NCBI GenBank assembly: GCA_947461155.1
Contig: CANHKE010000031.1
Span: 1-8,963, forward strand
Origin: Cytophagaceae bacterium
GTDB lineage: Bacteria; Bacteroidota; Bacteroidia; Cytophagales; Spirosomataceae
DNA: 8,963 nucleotides
Direction of reading: 5' to 3'
In this document: positions 6,418-8,963 of the stretch, in pieces
Numbering within the stretch: the first letter of the stretch is position 1
How the letters are laid out: each line of letters opens with the position of its first letter
Translations under genes and position numbers: made by a program
Notes under the pieces: model-generated
Seen by the model: only the letters and a program-made list of their open reading frames with translations
Databases searched by the model: none
What the model was told of the DNA's origin: nothing

Positions 6418-7176
6418 TTATTTGCTTTTAACCTTGTCGAACTCCACATCGTAATCCTCTCTGAGCGTACCCATAATGCGGTCCCAAAATAAGAGGTATA
6501 ACCCATAATTTCCTTTGACAAATTTATGGTGCTGGTTGTGTGCAACGGAGGTATTCATCCAGCGGCCAACAAGCGTTTTGTGAAATCCTTTGGGATACAA
6601 TTCAAAGCCCAAATGTCCATAGATGTTATAGAGAATCGAAAATACGAAGAACAGGGGTACGTGTGTTATATGCACCGGAATGGTCCAATAAAAAACAATC
6701 GCAATGCCATTTTCAAGTATTGCTTCAATGGGATGAAAAGCATAGGCCGCCCATGGAGAAGGATTGTTTGATTTGTGATGTGTTAAATGCACTAATTTGT
6801 ACATGTTGGGCAAATGCATCCATCGATGTAACCAGTAGAAATACGTATCATGCATCAAAAACATGATCGGAAAAGCTAGGAAATAATAGCCCCAACCGTA
6901 GTCAGCAATCTGGGTATAAATCGTCGAGGTAGCACGAAGCGTGGGATTAAAATAAATAGGTGTAATGATTAAAGCAAAAATGACCATACTCGAAAACGAA
7001 TAGATGATCTCGCGTAAATAATCTTCTTTTTTGGGGAAATTCTGCTGAATTTTTTTACCTGAGATTCGCTTTCGAAGCAACACATAGCAAATCAGAAATG
7101 CTATGCCCGCAAAAAGAAAATAGCGGCCCCCCACGAGCAATAAAACTCCCTGAAATTTTTCTAGGTAAAAATCCAT
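6418..7176 (-). CDS. Sterol desaturase / fatty acid hydroxylase superfamily membrane di-iron protein
   Basis: This 252-residue integral inner-membrane protein belongs to the family of O2-dependent di-iron hydroxylases and desaturases acting on lipids, sterols or carotenoids. Histidine clusters are complete: HDTYFYWLHRWMH (His109, His117, His121), HLTHH (His130, His133, His134) and HNQHH (His213, His216, His217), with added His148 and His188 in the usual places. Hydrophobic helices lie at about 13-34, 57-76, 96-116 and 155-185. The length is typical of bacterial members. The ATG at 7176 is the only start that keeps the first helix, yet a perfect -7 element ends only four bases upstream, so the message may be nearly leaderless. 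It lies 68 bp downstream of the symporter gene on the same strand and may be co-transcribed with it. Bacteroidota make few sterols, so the substrate is more likely a fatty acyl, ether-lipid or carotenoid; the sequence does not decide. Confidence 0.92.
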   Translation of the reverse strand: MDFYLEKFQGVLLLVGGRYFLFAGIAFLICYVLLRKRISGKKIQQNFPKKEDYLREIIYSFSSMVIFALIITPIYFNPTLRATSTIYTQIADYGWGYYFLAFPIMFLMHDTYFYWLHRWMHLPNMYKLVHLTHHKSNNPSPWAAYAFHPIEAILENGIAIVFYWTIPVHITHVPLFFVFSILYNIYGHLGFELYPKGFHKTLVGRWMNTSVAHNQHHKFVKGNYGLYLLFWDRIMGTLREDYDVEFDKVKSK

Positions 7177-7180
7177 CCGT

Positions 7181-7188
7181 CAAACATA
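7181..7188 (-). promoter_or_regulatory. Possible -7 element very close to the hydroxylase start
   Basis: The minus strand reads TATGTTTG, a full consensus match, ending four bases before the ATG at 7176. If used, transcription would begin at or next to the start codon. The surrounding DNA is AT-rich, so a chance match is plausible, and no -33 box stands out at the expected distance. Confidence 0.3.
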
Positions 7189-7216
7189 CAAAATAATGTT
7201 ACAATAATAATACTGA

Positions 7217-7232
7217 ATTATATAACTATAAT
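7217..7232. repeat. AT-rich inverted repeat ATTATA-TAAC-TATAAT
   Basis: A perfect 6-bp-arm inverted repeat lies in the 68-bp spacer between the symporter and hydroxylase genes. It is AT-only in its arms and lacks a T-tract, so it is a poor terminator candidate; it could be a regulator site or chance in AT-rich DNA. Confidence 0.2.
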
Positions 7233-7244
7233 ACCGCCAATCAT

Positions 7245-8312
7245 TTATTGTTTCCGCCCCCACCAATTCGCCAAAATGGACGCCGTAATGTTTTGCATCG
7301 AACCAAAGATTCCCGGAACCAAGCCCATCGTAGCCATGAAGCCCATTTTGGCAGCAATCCCAGAGGCTAATCCCGCATTTTGCAAGCCCACCTCAAACGC
7401 AATCGTCCGCGAGTCTTGTTCGTTTATCCCCATCCATTTACTAATGCGGTAACCGAAAAAATAACCCGCCAAATTGTGGAAAAGCACAAGGATGATCAAT
7501 AACCAACCAATAGATAATAAAGTATTATGCCCTGCCGAAACCGTTAAGGCAACAATGAAAATGATCGATGCCATCGATAAAATGGGCAGTAATTCGTCCA
7601 ACCACTTGCGTTTCCCGTACGCATATTGATTATAAATCAACCCGGCAATGACCGGAAAAATTACGATTTCCATAATGTGCCAAAACATATCCCAGAAATT
7701 AATAGGGACCAATTGATTCGCTAATAATTTCATCAACAAAGGTGTCAGCAAAGGTGCGAGTAAGGTCGAAATCGCCGTCACAGTCACGGATAAAGCCAAG
7801 TTTCCACCCGAGATAAAAGCCATAACGTTCGAGGCCACACCACTCGGAGAACAACCTACCAAGATGATGCCTGCCGCAATTTCCGGAGGAAGGTCCGTGG
7901 ACAAGGCAAGTGCCACGCCGATGCCCGGCATGATTAAATAGTGACAAAATATGCCCGCCAAAATGGGTTTGGGCGATTTGACAATCTCAATAAATCGGGT
8001 CAAATTCATGTGAATGCCCATCCCAAACATGGTCAGCACCAGCAGGGGTGTCACTAATTTTTTCAACGGAAAACCATGGTAGGCCACTAGATTTTCGGGA
8101 TAGTTTAAGGCATAGGTCGACGCCGCAAAAATGAATAAAGTATATGAAAATCCCTTTAAAATGGGGTAGCCTTGGAAACCTAAGGCTAATAACGTAAAAC
8201 AAGCCATGAGGCAAATGGCTGCACCAGAAAGGCCGAAGGCAACGCATCCGGCGGAGGCAATCGCGGCCAATACGCCCAAGCCCAGGCAGGCTTGACACAA
8301 GATTTGTTTCAT
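7245..8312 (-). CDS. Bile acid:sodium symporter (BASS) family transporter
   Basis: This 355-residue inner-membrane protein is predicted to import an organic anion with Na+. Core features match the BASS fold: LTMFGMGIHMNLTRF at about 93-107, the first crossover helix GCSPSGVASNVMAF (Ser161-Asn162, a Na+ site pair) at 153-166, and the second crossover EVGLQNAGLASG (Glu307, Gln311, Asn312, matching the Glu260/Gln264 sodium ligands of Neisseria ASBT) at 307-318. Bacterial members are usually about 300-330 residues; the extra length is a hydrophobic N-terminal extension of about 48 residues that is rich in cysteine (Cys6, 9, 23, 34, 38). The ATG at 8312 has a plausible promoter upstream (TTG 8373-8371, 18-bp spacer, TATATTTT 8352-8345). 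The gene is divergent from an SDR oxidoreductase and may share a transcript with the downstream hydroxylase. Despite the family name, bacterial substrates include pantoate and other anions; the true one is unknown. Confidence 0.92.
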   Translation of the reverse strand: MKQILCQACLGLGVLAAIASAGCVAFGLSGAAICLMACFTLLALGFQGYPILKGFSYTLFIFAASTYALNYPENLVAYHGFPLKKLVTPLLVLTMFGMGIHMNLTRFIEIVKSPKPILAGIFCHYLIMPGIGVALALSTDLPPEIAAGIILVGCSPSGVASNVMAFISGGNLALSVTVTAISTLLAPLLTPLLMKLLANQLVPINFWDMFWHIMEIVIFPVIAGLIYNQYAYGKRKWLDELLPILSMASIIFIVALTVSAGHNTLLSIGWLLIILVLFHNLAGYFFGYRISKWMGINEQDSRTIAFEVGLQNAGLASGIAAKMGFMATMGLVPGIFGSMQNITASILANWWGRKQ

Positions 8313-8344
8313 AGTTTTGGGTTAAAATTGAGCTAAAAATAAAT

Positions 8345-8373
8345 AAAATATAGTTAGTAGGCTCCATGTGCAA
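8345..8373 (-). promoter_or_regulatory. Putative promoter of the BASS transporter gene
   Basis: On the minus strand a -33-like TTG (8373-8371) is followed, after 18 bases, by TATATTTT (8352-8345), one mismatch from TAnnTTTG. Spacing is close to the Bacteroidota norm, and the leader to the ATG at 8312 would be about 27 bases. Confidence 0.4.
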
Positions 8374-8377
8374 CCGC

Positions 8378-8385
8378 TAACTTTA
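8378..8385 (+). promoter_or_regulatory. Weak -7-like element upstream of the SDR gene
   Basis: TAACTTTA differs from TAnnTTTG only at the last base and lies 19 bases before the ATG at 8405. There is no clear -33 box. It overlaps the region upstream of the divergent symporter promoter, so the two genes could share control. Confidence 0.25.
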
Positions 8386-8404
8386 AGCATCTAAGTAATT
8401 TACT

Positions 8405-8963
8405 ATGAATTCAGGCAAACAAGTTGCCATTATCACCGGCGCCGCGCGCGGTATTGGTTTGGCCACCGCCCACTTATTTCTTGCACACGGGTATCGGGTG
8501 GCATTCGTAGACCGCGATGCAGATGAACTAGCCATAGTCACACAAGAATTACCCAATGCCCTTCCGATTACCTGCGACATTTCTGATCCCGAACGCGTCA
8601 ATCTCCTGATACAAACCGTGCTTGAAAAATTCGGTCGGATCGATGCGTTGATTAACAATGCCGGCGTGGCAGAATTTAAACCGCTCGAAGAAACCGATTT
8701 CGCGTGTTGGCGTAAAATTATGTCTACCAATTTAGACGGGGTATTCTTGTGCACGCAAGCGGCCATACCTGCTTTAAAAGAAACCAGGGGGGCGATTGTC
8801 AACATTGGTTCGATTTCAGCGGTTCGCGCAAGTACCTTACGAGTTGCCTATGGAACTTCCAAAGCTGCAGTGGTTCATTTAACAAAACAATTTGCGGTGG
8901 AATTAGGGGACTTTGGCATTCGGGTAAATTGCGTGTCTCCGGGCCCTGTAAAAACGCAATTAG
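8405..8963 (+). CDS. SDR-family NAD(P)-dependent oxidoreductase (3' end outside window)
   Basis: This is a cytoplasmic classical short-chain dehydrogenase/reductase that interconverts an alcohol and a ketone. From the ATG at 8405, 186 residues are visible; classical members are about 250, so about a quarter is missing at the C-terminus, which holds much of the substrate-binding region. Motifs in order are TGAARGIG (11-18, cofactor glycine motif), Asp36 at the end of the second strand (favours NAD over NADP), CDIS with Asp58, NNAG (84-87), and the catalytic set Asn109, Ser136, Tyr149 and Lys153 (YGTSK), followed by RVNCVSPGPVKT. All catalytic residues are present. The start gives residues directly before the first strand, as is normal. 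It is divergent from the symporter, with 92 bp between starts. The substrate cannot be assigned; FabG-like, sugar or sterol dehydrogenases all share these motifs. Confidence 0.94.
   Translation, partial: MNSGKQVAIITGAARGIGLATAHLFLAHGYRVAFVDRDADELAIVTQELPNALPITCDISDPERVNLLIQTVLEKFGRIDALINNAGVAEFKPLEETDFACWRKIMSTNLDGVFLCTQAAIPALKETRGAIVNIGSISAVRASTLRVAYGTSKAAVVHLTKQFAVELGDFGIRVNCVSPGPVKTQL

Noticed and set aside
6526..6866. Two plus-strand open frames of 81 and 108 codons
   Set aside because: Both are antisense to the His-box region of the hydroxylase and have no domain features.
7987..8373. Minus-strand 128-codon open frame
   Set aside because: It is an out-of-frame shadow of the symporter N-terminal region; the symporter frame has the conserved BASS motifs.
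8383..8805. Minus-strand 140-codon open frame
   Set aside because: It is antisense to the SDR gene, whose glycine motif and NNAG motif occupy the same bases; the product is serine/alanine-rich without recognisable domains.

Overview
The window looks like ordinary chromosome from a member of the Bacteroidota, probably the Cytophagales or a relative (genus not determinable from this sequence). Three things point there. The longest gene is an 868-residue outer-membrane barrel with an N-terminal carboxypeptidase-regulatory-like domain, an architecture typical of this phylum. Start codons lack clear Shine-Dalgarno sequences. Several genes are preceded by the Bacteroidota -7 promoter element TAnnTTTG (TAGATTTG, TACCTTTG, TATCTTTG, TATGTTTG).

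Layout. Positions 1-1325 (minus) hold most of an NAD-dependent aldehyde dehydrogenase of the AldB/ExaC/AcoD type whose C-terminus lies outside the window; its control region (1326-1444) carries a 21-bp-spaced direct repeat that looks like an operator. Positions 1445-2290 (minus) encode an exported ChaN-like (haem-binding uptake/Tiki superfamily) protein, divergent from a Bcr/CflA-type MFS efflux pump at 2374-3567 (plus). Two adjacent arrays of 7-bp tandem repeats (3559-3633) begin in the last codons of the pump gene. A TonB-dependent-receptor-like outer-membrane protein follows (3743-6349, plus) and ends at a strong bidirectional hairpin terminator (6369-6399). This is shared with a convergent sterol desaturase/fatty acid hydroxylase-family gene (6418-7176, minus). 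Upstream of that and on the same strand is a bile acid:sodium symporter-family transporter (7245-8312, minus), divergent from an SDR-family oxidoreductase (8405 onward, plus) cut by the window end.

How the genes fit together. Most are single-gene units. The symporter and the hydroxylase are co-directional with a 68-bp gap and could be co-transcribed; with the divergent SDR they form a cluster of genes whose families act on lipid-like or organic-anion substrates, but no common pathway can be proven. I see no phage, IS element, CRISPR array, tRNA or rRNA. No gap between genes exceeds 175 bases. I did not find convincing evidence of a new multi-gene system. The most distinctive non-coding signals are the double heptamer array, the repeat upstream of the aldehyde dehydrogenase and the inverted repeat over the promoter of the outer-membrane protein.
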